A DNA stretch of 6,082 nucleotides, from the NCBI GenBank assembly GCA_049699975.1, contig JBNAWB010000212.1:1-6082 (forward strand), read 5' to 3'. This DNA is from CAZAGD01 sp049699975. GTDB lineage: Bacteria; Desulfobacterota; SM23-61. Shown here piece after piece: positions 6,023-6,082 of this stretch. A program made the position numbers and the translations under genes. Each line of letters begins with the position of its first letter. Position 1 is the first letter of the stretch. Below the pieces are notes generated by a model. It saw only the letters and a program-made list of their open reading frames with translations. It searched no databases and was not told where the DNA came from.

Positions 6023-6081
6023 CGGCGGGGAATTAACGTCTTTATACTTATCCACCTTCTTTCCGCAAAGAACGGCGGGGA
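6023..6081. repeat. Direct repeat CGGCGGGGA, two copies 50 bp apart
   Basis: CGGCGGGGA occurs at 6023-6031 and again at 6073-6081, at the very edge of the window. The surrounding 82 bp hold no supported gene. It could be part of an interspersed repeat cut by the window end. Confidence 0.35.
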
Positions 6082-6082
6082 C

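Noticed and set aside
6048..6082. Minus-strand TATAAA with TTGCGG upstream as a second symporter promoter
   Set aside because: The -35 match is poor (three of six) and the promoter at 5910-5938 is far better.
1..6082. CRISPR array, tRNA, rRNA, insertion sequence, phage or toxin-antitoxin genes
   Set aside because: No regularly spaced repeats, tRNA-like or rRNA-like sequences, transposase or small toxin-like frames were seen on reading both strands.

Overview
The window reads as a piece of a moderately AT-rich bacterial chromosome. All four credible genes lie on the minus strand and all concern the cell envelope or solute uptake. A lipoprotein with a lipobox suggests a diderm. TRAP transporters of the TAXI type, an SSS symporter and short palindromic repeats of the GTCATTGCGAG type would suit an anaerobic proteobacterium or a member of Desulfobacterota. 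No marker gene is present, so that placement is a weak inference.

Reading in the direction of transcription (high to low coordinates): 5881-6082 is non-coding, with repeats and a good sigma70-type promoter (5910-5938). It is followed by a leader of about 80 nt that contains a complete intrinsic terminator (5836-5862) just ahead of the Shine-Dalgarno of a sodium:solute symporter (4165-5820). The symporter has the usual SSS core plus a C-terminal segment that resembles the small two-helix partner often encoded separately. A second strong promoter (4127-4154) lies immediately behind the symporter stop codon. It should drive a three-gene unit: a small lipoprotein (3631-3990), a TAXI-family TRAP solute-binding protein (2599-3609) and a fused TRAP permease with DctQ-like and DctM-like parts (370-2370, TTG start). 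The gap between binding protein and permease (2371-2598) holds an intrinsic terminator and an overlapping alternative inverted repeat, which probably sets the ratio of binding protein to permease. Behind the permease, 1-369 has no gene but carries two adjoining short palindromic repeat elements (141-220 and 223-324).

Functionally, the TAXI protein would capture a substrate in the periplasm and hand it to the fused permease, which imports it with Na+ (or H+). The lipoprotein, first in the unit, is a candidate extra envelope component. The symporter is a second, separately controlled cation-driven importer. No catabolic enzyme or regulator is in the window, so no substrate can be assigned. The transporters themselves belong to known families. 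The points most worth a second look are the lipoprotein at the head of a TAXI-TRAP unit and the two terminator-containing leader/intergenic regions.
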